DNA of 64,000 bases, taken from positions 122,823,373 to 122,887,372 of the forward strand of contig OY987299.1 of the NCBI GenBank assembly GCA_963920635.1, written 5' to 3'. This DNA comes from Pseudeuparius sepicola. Lineage: Eukaryota; Arthropoda; Insecta; Coleoptera; Anthribidae. The position numbers were made by a program, and so were the translations under genes. Positions 22,820 to 34,240 of this stretch are shown here, one piece after another. Below the pieces are notes generated by a model. It did not search any database, was not told where the DNA came from, and worked only from the letters and a program-made list of their open reading frames with translations. How positions within the stretch are numbered: the stretch's first letter is position 1; the number at the start of each line of letters is the position of its first letter.

Positions 22820-23943
22820 TATACCGCTAGCTACGGATAATAGCCTGAAGTTTAATTTCTCATAATAATATCTGTGCGGTGGTCACCAATGTCATCCTGA
22901 CGATTCATTACCTAACCGCAAAGACAGATTAATTCTTGCTAAACTCTCAGCCTCAGCCGAATATCTTTTGCCGCCGCCATCTAACAGACGGAAGCTCTGT
23001 ACTCCACGATGGAGCACTAAGCGCTATCGAAAGTTGTTGGTACAGTTTTCGAGTTGATTCCCAATCCTCGTAATGCTAGCGCCACCTCGCGTTGGGAATT
23101 ATTTGTCAGTCGTATAAATGAGTTTTATACAATAAGTACTATAATCACTATGCCTCTACTAAAAACTTGCTGCCTAACAATAAATAGATCGCCCGGCAAA
23201 GAACCGAAGCGTAAAAATGGCGCAAGCTTTTATCTGCGCACACGCGCATCCGTAATAACCCTTTCTTCTTCCGTGGCGGACCCCTGCTTGCAGCCGTTCG
23301 GCCATCGCTTCGTTGTTTGGAGGCCCCGTGCGACGGGCGGCCGGGATCCGGACCTCGTCGGCATCCATCACCGCCCGTACCGTGCGGCCTGCGCCAGGCG
23401 GAAGGGGAGGGATATATGCGGAGGGGGTGCGGGAACGGGGACGGGGAATTCCAAATAAATAATCGGGTGCATTGCGGAATTTGAACCGGGGGTGATGAGG
23501 ACATGAGGAGACGAGGAGATGCTCGCGCAGACCCTATACCACTGCAGGGGACTGTAGATATATTATCGTGCCGCTCCTTCGTACACAACACTCCGAGGCT
23601 TTTGGCTTGGCGCCGAGTGCCGGTCGCCTGGGCCCGGTCGGTCCGCCGTGGCAACACCTCTTGATTTCCTATGTATCCGGGGCACAGGGCGCCTCCAAAT
23701 TCTCCACAATTTTCCTTCTCCTGCCTCGGGCGATGCTCGAGGCTTCTCACTACACTCCGGCTTCCTTTTTCTCCGCCTTTTTAGTCTCAAAAACCACGAG
23801 ACCCGCGAAAGCGGGCTGCTGCCCGTGTGCCGTTTACTCCACTACTATACTGTCCTCCCCTCTTTGCTCTCCCGCGCAAGTCGGGACACGATGTTGACCA
23901 ACGCGCAAACTGAAGTATTCCCCTATCGCCCTAAACTAAATCA
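22820..23943. other. Non-coding with GC-rich block 23200-23900
   Basis: The longest open frame in the window (minus strand, 23148-23750, 200 codons) lies here. Its translation is Arg/Pro/Ser-rich without domain features, and frames on the opposite strand are equally open, so it is attributed to base composition. Short strings are shared with the island at 17160-17440. Confidence 0.45.
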
Positions 23944-24460
23944 AATATAGGTTTCCGGTTTCCCAGTGCGTTCACCTAAATTTCAACATCAGCACTACCC
24001 ATACAACTTATTTGGAATACTGTCGCTATGAAATTTTTAATTTAATTTAATTAACCGAGTCAATTTGTGCATCGAGGTGAACGGCGGCCTCTTTGAACAG
24101 TTACTGTAGTGCTTTTGCATGTGCAATGTGTGCTATAGTGCAGTTGTGTTTTTTGGTTGCCCTTCGGAGTTTTTCTGGCGAAGGGATCCTCCTCCGTGGT
24201 CGTCAGGCTGAGTACCTCGCTTCAAACAAAAGGAATGGCGGAGAGAAACAAGAGGTCCTTAACAGATTTAGAAAATGTGATGAATGTTGTGTTGTGTAGT
24301 TATGTGTAAAAAAGCAAGAAAACAGAAAATGGTGCAATATTCAATCCTGGAAATGTCAGTAAGGTAGGTGTTTCATAGGCATTCTACATGTTTCTTAAAA
24401 AGTAATCGTTTTTAAAAGGAAATCGTAATTTCGTAGTGAATCCCGGGATAAATCGATAGA
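23944..24460 (+). mobile_element. ~500-bp dispersed element, copy 2
   Basis: Inverted relative to the copy at 17932-18409. It holds a short frame 24235-24309 (24 codons, MAERNKRSLTDLENVMN) and a splice-donor-like CAGTAAGGTAGGT at about 24356-24368, both conserved in the other copy. The pair brackets about 5.5 kb containing the hAT and mariner relics. Confidence 0.65.
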
Positions 24461-25344
24461 CGTGGCAACGCCGCGCTATTTCACTACCTGTAACTCCCAT
24501 TGACATAGGCGAAATTTTAAGACACATCTCGCGGGCCTCCATAGGCGGCGTTTTTTGAGGGGTTATAAACAATTTGGAAAAAAATTTTTAGGCTTAATTT
24601 TTCTTTATCTGCCATAAAAAATGTTGTACTAAGTGATACTTAACCCTGATACAGAGTGGTTCACTCAGATGATAAACCTACAGGGTGTTAAAGTTTTACA
24701 AAATATGCGTCTACTTTATTGAATATTTACCAAACTAGGTAATTGAGATAAAGAAGGAAGATCAGGGGTTTACATCAACATAGTTTAATATAACAACTAC
24801 ACTAATTGTAAACATTCTAAGCTTTCGTTCTTGCTTAAGAAGTTCGTCAGGGAGTTTAGTTATAGTCACATCATTATGATAAATAAATTTAAGATCTCAT
24901 AAAGCCAAAATATAACAAGTATGCGGACCTCAAAATAAGATTTTTTTCTTGGATTTTTTGCGACGCCACTGTCGTTACTCATGGCACCCCCATAGTTTTT
25001 TTTTATATTACCACATCCTATGCATCTCCCAAAATTATCATTGAGGTTAAGATTGATTTACACAAAAAATAAAATTTTTCCTTGGATTTTTTTGCGGCGC
25101 CACTGTGGTTGTCACGGCACCCCCTACAGGTTTTTTTTCAACAATACTTTTATACAGAGTGTAGCACATTAACTCAAAACATTTCATTATTTTTAAACGG
25201 GTTGAGCTATTCACATTTTATTATAATAGGTATTAGGTATTACAAAAATCTAGGCACATACTTACATAATTTTCGGAAATTTACATTTTCAATGGCCTGT
25301 TATGAAAAATAAGACCCCCCAAAATGACGAAAGTAAATTAGGCA
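24461..25344. other. AT-rich DNA with isolated TACAGRGTG ends
   Basis: Single ends TACAGAGTGG (about 24651), TACAGGGTGTTAAAG (about 24692) and TACAGAGTGTAGCAC (about 25144) occur without clear partners. A direct repeat of TTGGATTTTTTGCG-type sequence lies near 24950 and 25084. No gene. Confidence 0.5.
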
Positions 25345-26462
25345 TACAGTGTGTTTCACTTCAAGTCGAGACAATTCATTATTTTTTTTACGGGTTGACC
25401 GATTTTCACAAACTTTTTTTTTAAATATAGTGCTCCGAAAGATCTACATTTTGACACTAATTTTTTTTAGATTCGTCTTTTCCATGACCTACTACGATCA
25501 AAATTATACCCCCAAAAACTGCAAAAGTACATTAGGCATTTTTCTAGGAAAAAATGAATAGCACAGTCGTATTGGCCATACCCGAAAACCCTATATACCA
25601 AGTTTCACTGTCATAACTTATACAGGGTGTTCACAAAATAGCTTCAAACATAGCAAAAATTCGTTTTTTCGGAGTACTTTGTACAAACACCGAGAGATAT
25701 TTTAAAATTATTAAAAATACAAAAATAAAAAAACGATTTTTTTAATTTTTTTTAAATTTTTTTTACATTTTTTTCTACAATTTTAACTTATGCCTATTAA
25801 AAAACATAAACAATATTAAGTTTTAGAAAGTATTTTCAATAAAAAGCACCCCATTTTTTATTTGAAAAAATTTAAAAATTTATTGGTATCCACGTATCCA
25901 GGGTGCCCTTTATTGAAAATACTTTCTAAAATTTAATATTGTTTATGTTTTTTAATAGGCATAAGTTAAAATTGTAAAAAAAAATGTAAAAAAAAACACC
26001 AAGAGAAAAATCGATTTTTTTCGATTTTTGTATTTTTAATGCGAACGCCCTGTCTAAGGCAGGGCCATGAAATCGTGGGAATTGATAGCTTATGTGAGCC
26101 CTAATCAAACTGCAAAGAAATAATTTTAAAATATCTCTCGGTGTTTGTACAGAGTACTCCGAAAAACCGTATTTTTGCTATGTTATAAGTTATGACCGTG
26201 AAACTTGGTATGTGGGGTTTTCGGGTATGGCCAATACGACTGTGCTATTCATTTTTTTCCTAAAAAAATGCCTAATGTACTTTTGCAGTTTTTGGGGGTA
26301 TAATTTTGATCGTAGTAGGTCATGGAAAAGACGAATCTGAAAAAAATTAGTGTCAAAATATAGATCTTTCGGAGCACTATATTTTAAAAAAAAAGTTTTT
26401 GAAAATCGGTCAACCCGTAAAAAAATAATGAATTGTCTCGACTTGAAGTGAAACACACTGTA
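25345..26462. mobile_element. Long palindrome with TACAGTGTG ends
   Basis: The ends are TACAGTGTGTTTCACTTC at 25345 and its complement ending at 26462. The arms are near-continuous inverted copies meeting near 25895. The left arm contains a TACAGGGTGTTCACAAAA end at 25621, marking an inner shell. The right arm has about 80 bp extra (26042-26122). Mirror-image open frames (about 25349-25561 and 26190-26585) are by-products of the arms. Confidence 0.85.
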
Positions 26463-26570
26463 TATATATTTAAGGAAAAAGTGAATAGCGCAGTTGGTTT
26501 TGCTGTTCCTTAAATCCCCAACTACAGATTTTCGGTACAGTTTATAACCCCAGGATGTGTCAACAGGATA

Positions 26571-28196
26571 TACAGTGTGTCCCAAATTCGATGCTCACCA
26601 TTGGGATCTCGGTAACTACAAGAGATAGCGAGTCGGTTAAATGGGGAAAGTTTTAGACAATTTTATGGTCAATCTGATGCTGCTGAGAAATCGAGGCTAA
26701 CTGGGATCGTTTTCGAGTTATTACCAAAAAACTGAATTTTATCATTTTCGTTTTTCTTAAATATCTTAGAAACCGATGGTTTCTCAAAGACAGGACTTTG
26801 ACATTATTAAGGCACTTTTGTCCAGCCTTTTAAGCGGTAATGTCAGTTTCTTTAAGGAAGTTTTCATTTTCGAGATATGACTCACAACTTTTGATTTTCT
26901 TATGGACGCTATCTTGGATTTTAACAAACTCGAAATTTACATGAAATTCTCTTTCCAATGATGTGTCACACGAATGATTTTTTCGTTAGTTGTAACACTT
27001 AAAAGCATTTTTTTGCCTAATACTAAGTAGGCCATGACAAGTCTGTCAAAACAAATGCAACAAACCAAACATTGAATCCAAATTTTTGTTGAGATCTGGA
27101 TTCCTTAATACCATATGGGTTATTAACAGCCCAGTAATGGTGCTTATGTTTATTAAAAATGCCATTGTTATGAAATCTTGTTTCATCGGTCCAGCAAATG
27201 TTTAATGGAAAGTTATCAATAACTTCACACTGATTGTTAAACCAATGACAGAAATCAAGTCGGCGTTCAGTATTTCCCGGCCTTAACTTTTGCACTATCA
27301 CGGGTTTATAGGGGTAATATTTTTTGTCAAGTATCTATGAATAGTCGTTTTCGGCAAAAGAGTTCTGCGACTTACCTCTCGAAATGAAATCGTCGGTGCT
27401 TCATTAAACTTTGTTCAATGTTTTCAACATCTATTGGCGCAATCGATTGGAACCATATTTCGGTCTGGGCACAACAAAACTCTCATGTTCTTCTAAATTC
27501 CTACTCAATCTAAGAAAAATTTAATGGTGAGGCTGCTGCCTTTCAGCGAATAATGTATGATAAACTCTTGTTGCCACTTTACTATTTCTATAGTTTTTTG
27601 TGTAACAATAATTGTACATATCCACCTTTTCGCTAGTACTAAACGGCATTTTTACACATATCTCAAAACACTGACGGCTTCATAACAATAACAACAACTG
27701 AGAGTTTCATTTGTTTTGACAGACTTGTCATGGCCTACTTAGTATTAGACAAAAAAAACCGCTTTTAAGTGTTACAACTAACGAAAAAATCATTAGTGTG
27801 ACACATCATTGGAAAGAGAATTTCATGTAAATTTCGAATTTGTAAAAATCCAAGATAGCGTCCATAAGAAAATCAAAAGTTGTGAGTCATATCTCGAAAA
27901 TGAAAACTTTCTTAAAGAAACTGACATTACCGCTTAAAAGGCTGGACAAAAGTGCCTTAATAATGTCAAAGTCCTGTCTTTGAGAAACCATCGGTTTCTA
28001 AGATATTTAAGAAAAACGAAAATGATAAAATTCGGTTTTTTGGTAATAACTCGAAAACGATCCCAGTTAGCCTTGATTTCTCAGCGGCATCAGATTGACC
28101 ATAAAATTGTCTAAAACTTTCCCCATTTAACCGACTCGCTATCTCTTGTAGTTACCGAGATCCTAATGGTGAGCATCGAATTTGGGACACACTGTA
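26571..28196. mobile_element. Tc1/mariner-type element with ~488-bp inverted arms
   Basis: The outer ends TACAGTGTGTCCCAAATTC (26571) and its complement (to 28196) begin arms 26571-27057 and 27709-28196 that match with few differences. The 650-bp loop holds a minus-strand transposase relic. Ordinary mariners have terminal repeats of about 30 bp, so near-500-bp arms are unusual. The arms cut the transposase frame abruptly at the loop edge. Confidence 0.9.
27059..27480 (-). pseudogene. Tc1/mariner-type DDE transposase relic
   Basis: On the minus strand 27301-27059 encodes VQKLRPGNTERRLDFCHWF, NICWTDETRFHNNGIFN and HHYWAVNNPYGIKE, ending FGFNVW. This is the first catalytic Asp block of insect IS630-Tc1-mariner transposases (TDE.RF.N.G..N..N.HYWA..NP). 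Upstream (27300-27480), in shifted frames, is the helix-turn-helix part (NEAPTISFREVSRRTLLPKT). Stops and frameshifts separate the pieces. The frame runs straight into the inverted arm, so the second and third catalytic residues are missing. It is a relic, probably of the element that supplied the arms. Confidence 0.85.
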
Positions 28197-28299
28197 TTCA
28201 AATATGAATATGATGATGGATTAAAATTCACCTAAAGTATTCACCTAAAATAATGGCATTTTTTCACGATTAAACGTTTTACAAACGGTTATAGAAAAT

Positions 28300-28613
28300 T
28301 GATATTGCTCAAATTTGACACCTTGCGGAATAGAACTGTTGTTCAAATTTTATATATTGAGGTTTTGGGCTGTACTGATTAACGCTGTGGTGTCAGTTTT
28401 TAAATAAAAAAATCGCTAAATGATGCTCGTGAAAATCGGGGGTACCCGGCCCTGAATTTGTATTTGGAAATGGTATAGGAAGGCCAAAAGAGACGGTTTT
28501 TGAAGGCCTTAGGCCTTTCAAGCAAAAAAAAGTTCCAGCCGATTATTTCCAAAAATAAATTGGTACCTATTTTATGGATTTGAATATGTTTAAAAGTATA
28601 GACACCCTGTAGG
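28300..28613. repeat. Single arm of the 46.3-47.5 kb palindrome family
   Basis: It matches 47245-47541 in the same order (ATTAACGCTGTGG, AAAAAATCGCTAAATG) and ends GACACCCTGTAGG. No inverted partner is present here. This is a solo arm or truncated element. Confidence 0.75.
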
Positions 28614-28889
28614 TAATATTTAATAAAATCTAGTAAAAATAAATTGTAGTCATGATGTAAAAAAAATTAACTGCATACACTGAAAAAAATCCTATGATTA
28701 CATTGTGATTTAACAGTGATATTTGCAGTAATAAATACAGTATATTTGCAGTAAAGTATGGTTTACCGCATATTTGCTGAAAATGCACAATGAACTTGTA
28801 AAATAGTTGTACAATATCGTAAAAATTACGTACTAAATGTAAAATTAACAACTATTCTTGTACTATTTCAATATTAGGGAATAAAACAT

Positions 28890-29820
28890 ATCTAAAATTA
28901 CGTTAAGTTTGTAAATTCACGCTGTGTTGGTATTTTCACCGTTATTTTTTGTCAGTTTCACAAGTTATTTGTGATTTCACGTAAAGTTTTTGCAATGGTA
29001 TTGTAAAATTAAATTTTGTATAGAAAAAATACATGAAAACTTGTAATTATTACGAGTAATTACATATTGTTGGTATTTTCACAGTTGCTTTGCTGTTTTT
29101 ACAAGTTGTTTGTAATTTGACGTAATGGTTTTACAAAGATACTGTAGAACTAAATTTCGTATTGAAAAAATACATGGATATTTTGTAATCCTATTTAATA
29201 ATTACGTTGTGTTGGTATTTTCACAGCTATCGTGCCATTGTTACCAAATATTTGTGATTTCACGTAATTTTTTTACAATGAGTTGTAAAATTAAATTTTA
29301 TATTGAAAAAATACAAAAAACTTGTAATTATGATTAGCAAATACATATGTTTTGTATTTTCACAGTAGATTTCACAAGACATTTGTGATTTTTCGTAGAG
29401 CTTTTACAGCGAGACTGTGAAACTAAATTATATATTGAAAAAATACAAGAAAACTTTGTAATACTATGAAATAATTATATTGTCTTGGTATTTTTACAGG
29501 TGTTGCTACATTTTCACAAGATATTTGTGATTTCACGTAAAACGATTACAACGATACTGTGAAACTAAATTTCATATTGAAAACTACAAAAACATTTTGT
29601 AATTATGTTAAATAGTTATTACATTGCGTTGGTATTTACACAGTTATTTTGCCATTTTAACAAGATATTTGTGATTTTACGTGAAGCGTTTACAACGATA
29701 CTGTGAAACTAAATTTAATACTGAAAAATACAAGAATATTTAGTAATCTTGTTAGATACCTACCTAATTATTTCATTGTATTGGTATATATTTTTTTGGT
29801 ATATTCACAACATTGCTGTG
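28890..29820. repeat. Left subterminal tandem array, ~140-bp unit
   Basis: About six or seven diverged units, each with TTGGTATTTTCAC, then ATTTGTGATTTCACGTAAA, then a stretch ending ATTGAAAAAATACA. Spacings between the TTGGTATTTTCAC motifs are about 136-144 bp. Confidence 0.85.
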
Positions 29821-30078
29821 AATTTACAAAACTTACCGAATTTGCTTCAATAATGACCCAATCCCATGCAAGCATGCTCGGTTTGACCTACATTTTTTAT
29901 TACTAACGTAGGTACCTAATTCAGTATTGTTTTGGACGGCCACCGTCGCGCGCTGGCTGGATTCTACATTTCCGTGTTCCGAGTGCATACTCTGCGTGTT
30001 ATAGTTGTACCCTTTTGATAATAGCACTTTGTCTGGAAAATAAGGTAAGTAAAAAATAATAAATACTTACCTATCGAA

Positions 30079-30718
30079 ATGATTTCTTGCGACATTTGTG
30101 GGATCCAAATAGGTACGATTAGAAAATATGAACTCCACAGTTATTATCATAGAAATATTCCAAAAATAACTGTACAAATGTATACGAGAAAATTGCCGTG
30201 CAATCTTAAATAATTATGTATCTTTTAGAAATCACATCGTTAGACGTCATGTGAATTTGAACATCAAAAAAATAATACCGTCAAATACAAGTGCCCCATC
30301 GAAAATTGTAAATTTGAAACACAAATAAAAAAATTTTTTTACAAGCATCTTTATGGCCATATAAGAAATGGTCTTTATATAAATTGTCCCTTTAATTGTA
30401 AGTCTAAAACACTTTTTAAAAATGCTTGGGAAAATGACTTTATTGCAGGGTGGGGGAGAAGGAGACACCGAGGGAAACACGCCGAATTTTGACAATTTGA
30501 GTAAAAGACTTTTTAGTTCCATGTATTTAACATTGGAAGCCAGTTTTATGGTTTCAAATAGAGCTATCAACTTTTATATAACTGGAATGTCCGACGTGCA
30601 GGAATTAAATAAGAAATACTTATTAACAAAACATTATTATATACAGAAAATTATAAATGTTTGTTTTCTTTTTTACTTCATTTTAAATAACATTGTACTT
30701 ATTATGTTTGGTATTTAA
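30079..30718 (+). pseudogene. C2H2 zinc-finger protein of unknown transposon
   Basis: ATG at 30079 starts MISCDICGIQIG, and the first 24 residues form a perfect C-x2-C-x12-H-x3-H finger. After one base of frameshift near 30175 comes CIRENCRAI...FRNHIVRRH, a C-x4-C-x12-H-x4-H finger. A third (YKCPIENCKF...KHLYGH, C-x4-C-x12-H-x3-H) and a partial fourth (NCPFNCKSK) follow in frames near 30280-30420. From about 30490 a helix-rich segment (SMYLTLEASFMVSNRAINFY) continues to a stop at 30716-30718. A donor-like AAGGTAAGT lies upstream near 30045. Finger identities are secure. The protein probably belongs to the surrounding element and may bind its subterminal arrays (inference). Confidence 0.72.
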
Positions 30719-31149
30719 AAGGCAGGTACAGGCGAAGTTCTGGAAGAGACAAAAAACACAGTCTAAACTATACGTATCTATAGGTATGGTAGGGAGTTAA
30801 GATATTATGTATAATCAGGTGCGACTTAAACATGATTATTTTATATAAAAACAATCTATAACTTTGAATTTTGGGCCCAAATTTTGAGTTATAGATTGAA
30901 ATTGTATAACATATTGAAAATACACAAGAAAAATCATTTTGCATAGAATTCTTCCAAGCTTAGGTAACTTTGTTCCTATAATTATTGTTCTTTTTTTGTT
31001 TTTTAGTTTTGTTTAGTACGATATCTACTTACTTTTAATACATGTATTACTTGCACTTTATACTTTGTTGTTTTATTTTAGTCATTGTAGACAACCTAAT
31101 TCAGTAGATATACATAAAGGGTACGAGTCCCCAGATTGAGTTAACAATA

Positions 31150-31620
31150 AGATAAAAAAAATCGTGTTGAAATTGAAGCTTCTGGGAATCAGCCCTGCTT
31201 GGTTAGAAACTAAAAGACGGCTCGTATACCAGCACTATACGCGACTGCTTCGATACTGCGACTCGTCGTCACTTAGAGGTCGCGGTATACATTATTTTAA
31301 AGATTTACCTTTACGACCAGTACAAAAAAATATTTCTGCTCAAAGTATTTTAAATAGAAGCGCGCCCACCAAAGATACGGCGACGCGATCACTACGCTAG
31401 TTATAAGATACTGGTCTAATTTGCCATAGTTTTAGTTTCAAAAAATTAAGTATAGATGTATGCCTTGGACATTTTGAAAAAACTTTTTTCGCACCATCAA
31501 AGTGCCATTTCTGTAGCTTTTCCGACAAAATGTTATTAAGAAAAGTTGTTCAGGATAAAAAAAACTGAGTCCATAATTGTGTCAAATTTCAAAATCCTAG
31601 GCCTACTTTGATTTCTTACT
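31150..31620. repeat. Family A copy with ~210-bp insertion
   Basis: Homologous to 1498-1700 and 14650-14880, but interrupted at about 31211-31421 by GC-richer DNA beginning AGACGGCTCGTATACC and ending TACTGGTCT. This suggests a small inserted element with imperfect AGACC..GGTCT ends. Confidence 0.65.
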
Positions 31621-31710
31621 CTTTTTTTCTTGGAGAAGTTCCTTTTTGGTAGAAGATACATACAACAAAACAGATAACAACTGAAAAGATCCTACTTCAT
31701 CCAAAAATAT

Positions 31711-32708
31711 ACTGTCCGCGGCAAATCTGTAGACCGGGCCTTGTAAAATCTACAGCATGGCACCAAAGAAAATGAAATTCGGTATGGGAATATCGGACAT
31801 ATTTGCGCATTATATTGTGATGTCAAAGAGCGTTTTTTTCCGTTTCATTGTTTACAATTATATTGGAATTGCATAACAAAGAACTGAGGAAGAAAATAAA
31901 ATGTGAATCCGTTTCTTTCAATCGCTTAAGGGTTGCCGACAGCGAAAGTGACGTTAGATTTCGTATTTTTTTAAGTTGTATAGCATAAAATCTAATAACA
32001 TTTTACCTGGCAAAAATTTAGTACAAACATCTCTGTCTTCATTTTAATCATAAGATCTTACAAGCAGAGTTTTGTTTTATAGGTTACGAAAACCTTGGGA
32101 AAAATAATAATTCCAGTGCATATGCTTTTGTGATCTTATGATTAAAATGAAGACAGAGATGTTTGTACTAAATTTTTGCCAGGTAAAATGTTATTAGATT
32201 TTATGCTATACAACTTAAAAAAATACGAAATCTAACGTCACTTTCGCTGTCGGCAACCCCCTCTTAATGATTTTGTCGTTTTACCCACAATTTTTCTAGT
32301 AATGGGGAGTCTTTTGGGGTTTAATTCATTAAATAAATGCCCAAGCCCTCTAGAAAGCTGTCTGTCTACATAACCTTGTATAAAATTAAAATTTGTATTC
32401 GCATGTTTTCTGCTTTTCAGTTAATTGTGTTACTTTACACTTTTTTTGTTTTTTTTTTTCTTATGTAATTTCAAGAAAATTTTACATTGTTAGGTGCAGA
32501 AAAAAACGCTCTTTCAGAAAATGTCAAAAATTACCCGTTGCAATTTAAAAAATATGACCTTGACTTTGTATCTTCCATAATAAACGGGATAAAAACTTCA
32601 AAAAACATCACAATATGCACCAATATGTCCCATATTCACATACAAAATTTCATTTTTTTGGCATGCTGTAGATTTTACAAGGCCGAGTCCATACATTTGC
32701 CACAGGTC
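31711..32708. repeat. Nested palindrome with a perfect 128-bp inner hairpin
   Basis: The outer arms (about 31711-31850 and 32580-32708, CGGCCTTGTAAAATCTAC motif) are diverged. Inside, 31930-32057 and 32132-32259 are identical 128-bp inverted copies (GGGTTGCCGACAGCG at the edge) with a 74-bp loop. The outer shell is old and the inner arms are young or homogenised. Confidence 0.88.
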
Positions 32709-33039
32709 ATGTGTGCGGGAATAAGTAGAAAGTTAAACCATAGAAGAATCTGACTACGAAGCATGGTTCGACAGCAAGTAAGTATCAAATACATTAATTT
32801 TTGGAATAAATCCTTTACAAAAAATACAAAAATGAGATGTAATTTTAGCAAAAGTAAACTTATAAAATAGCTTCTTATTGTGGGTGGGGACATTTGGAAA
32901 AGAAAATAATCTCCTGTGCCATACTCAACGGATTTCTACCTCTGAAATGCTTATTCTACCTCAGAATGTGCGATAACGTTTTGAATAACATATTATATTG
33001 TAATAGTTCTTAGTTATACATATGTATATTGTTGCTTGC

Positions 33040-33780
33040 GGGAATAAAAATGTATTTTCACAGCTATTATAGCTATTGTAAAATGCTATTTGTGATTTTA
33101 CCTATACCTGAACTTCTTTTGACCAATTGGACTTAAAAACGTATTTTCACCGATAATTATGTATCCCAAGCTAATCGGTGAAACTACGTTTTGTTATGTA
33201 AAATCCCAAATTAATAGCAATTCACATGATTAACGTTTCTGTATGTAAAATCACAAATGGTATTTCACAATGTATAGCGGTGAAAATACGTTTCTACATA
33301 TGTAAAATTACAAATGATATTTCACAATCATAAGCAATGAAAATACGCTTCTGTATGTAAAATCACGAATGGCATTTCACAACAATTATCGGCGAAAATA
33401 CGTTTCTGTACGTAAAATCGCAAATGGAATTTCACAATGATTAGTGGTGAAAATACGTTTCTGTATGTAAAATCACAAATGGCATTTCACAGTGATTAGC
33501 GGTGAAAAGACGTTTCTGTACGTAATATCGCAAATGGAATTTCACAATGATAAGTGGCGAAAATACGTTTCTGTATGTAAAATTACAAATGGAATTTCAC
33601 AATGACTAGCCGTGAAAATACGTTTCTGTATGTAAAATTACAAATGACATTTTACAATAATGATAAGTGAAAATAAAAAATTTATATGTAAAATACAAAT
33701 GGGATTTCACCATAATTAGAAGTGAAAATACTCCTTTACATGTAAAATTACAAATGGCATTTCACCCTAGCCATTGTGTC
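33040..33780. repeat. Right subterminal tandem array, 55-bp unit
   Basis: About thirteen units of 55 bp. Each contains CAAATGGCATTTCACAATG, then GGTGAAAATACGTTTC, then TGTAAAATCA. The spacing of the CAAATGG motif is very regular (33366, 33421, 33476, 33531). Confidence 0.9.
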
Positions 33781-34044
33781 ACAAATAACCAGTAATTTCA
33801 CAGTTACTGTACGTCGTACAGTAACGTTTGTAATTTCACTTTAGGTTTGTATTATCTCAAATGAGACTTAAAGGCTTTTACAATGTTGTTGTGAAATTAC
33901 GGCAAATATCATAGGACACAAATAACCAGTGATATTTGCCGTAATTTCACAATTTCCTTTTTTCAGTGTAGGTGAAAAAAAGCTTCATACGAGTCTGAAG
34001 TTTAAATTCTAAAGTCAAAAAAAAGATATAGGTATTCAGAAGTC

Positions 34045-34240
34045 TATTAAAAACCCATAATTAACGACGCTTGGGCTCGTCAGCTGGTAAATTCGCACTT
34101 CGAAACTGGTAACTCTTGGCGCGCAGTTTACAGTTACCAGTTACCTACTTATTTTTATCTTTTCCTAGATATTTTAAAAAATGTATGCATTATAGTCAAA
34201 GTGAATTTATTACCTTTTTGAATTTTCAATGTCGATCAAC
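34045..34240. repeat. Dispersed repeat, partner at 40640-40820
   Basis: It shares CTCGTCAGCTGGTAAA and, further on, TTTATTACCTTTTTGA with 40640-40820 in the same orientation. The family is unknown. Confidence 0.6.

Larger units (their letters stand above)
28676..33970. mobile_element. 5.3-kb zinc-finger element with subterminal tandem arrays
   Basis: The terminal inverted repeat TACACTGAAAAAA at 28676 has its complement ending at 33970; TA lies at both edges. Just inside are tandem arrays: about 140-bp units on the left (28890-29820) and 55-bp units on the right (33040-33780). They share a motif in opposite orientation (ATTTGTGATTTCACGT on the left; reverse-complemented on the right). The interior carries a broken C2H2 zinc-finger gene and younger insertions (31150-31620, 31711-32708). 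No recognisable DDE, rolling-circle or reverse transcriptase domain is present, so the superfamily is unassigned. Confidence 0.7.

Noticed and set aside
23148..23750. 200-codon minus-strand open frame
   Set aside because: Longest frame in the window but GC-driven; Arg/Pro/Ser-rich, no domain, opposite-strand frames equally open.
25349..26585. 70- and 131-residue frames sharing FFLRVDRFSxTFF
   Set aside because: Mirror translations of palindrome arms at 25345-26462.
33040..33780. CRISPR-like regular repeats
   Set aside because: Units are contiguous and diverged with no unique spacers; eukaryotic context; a tandem array near a transposon end.
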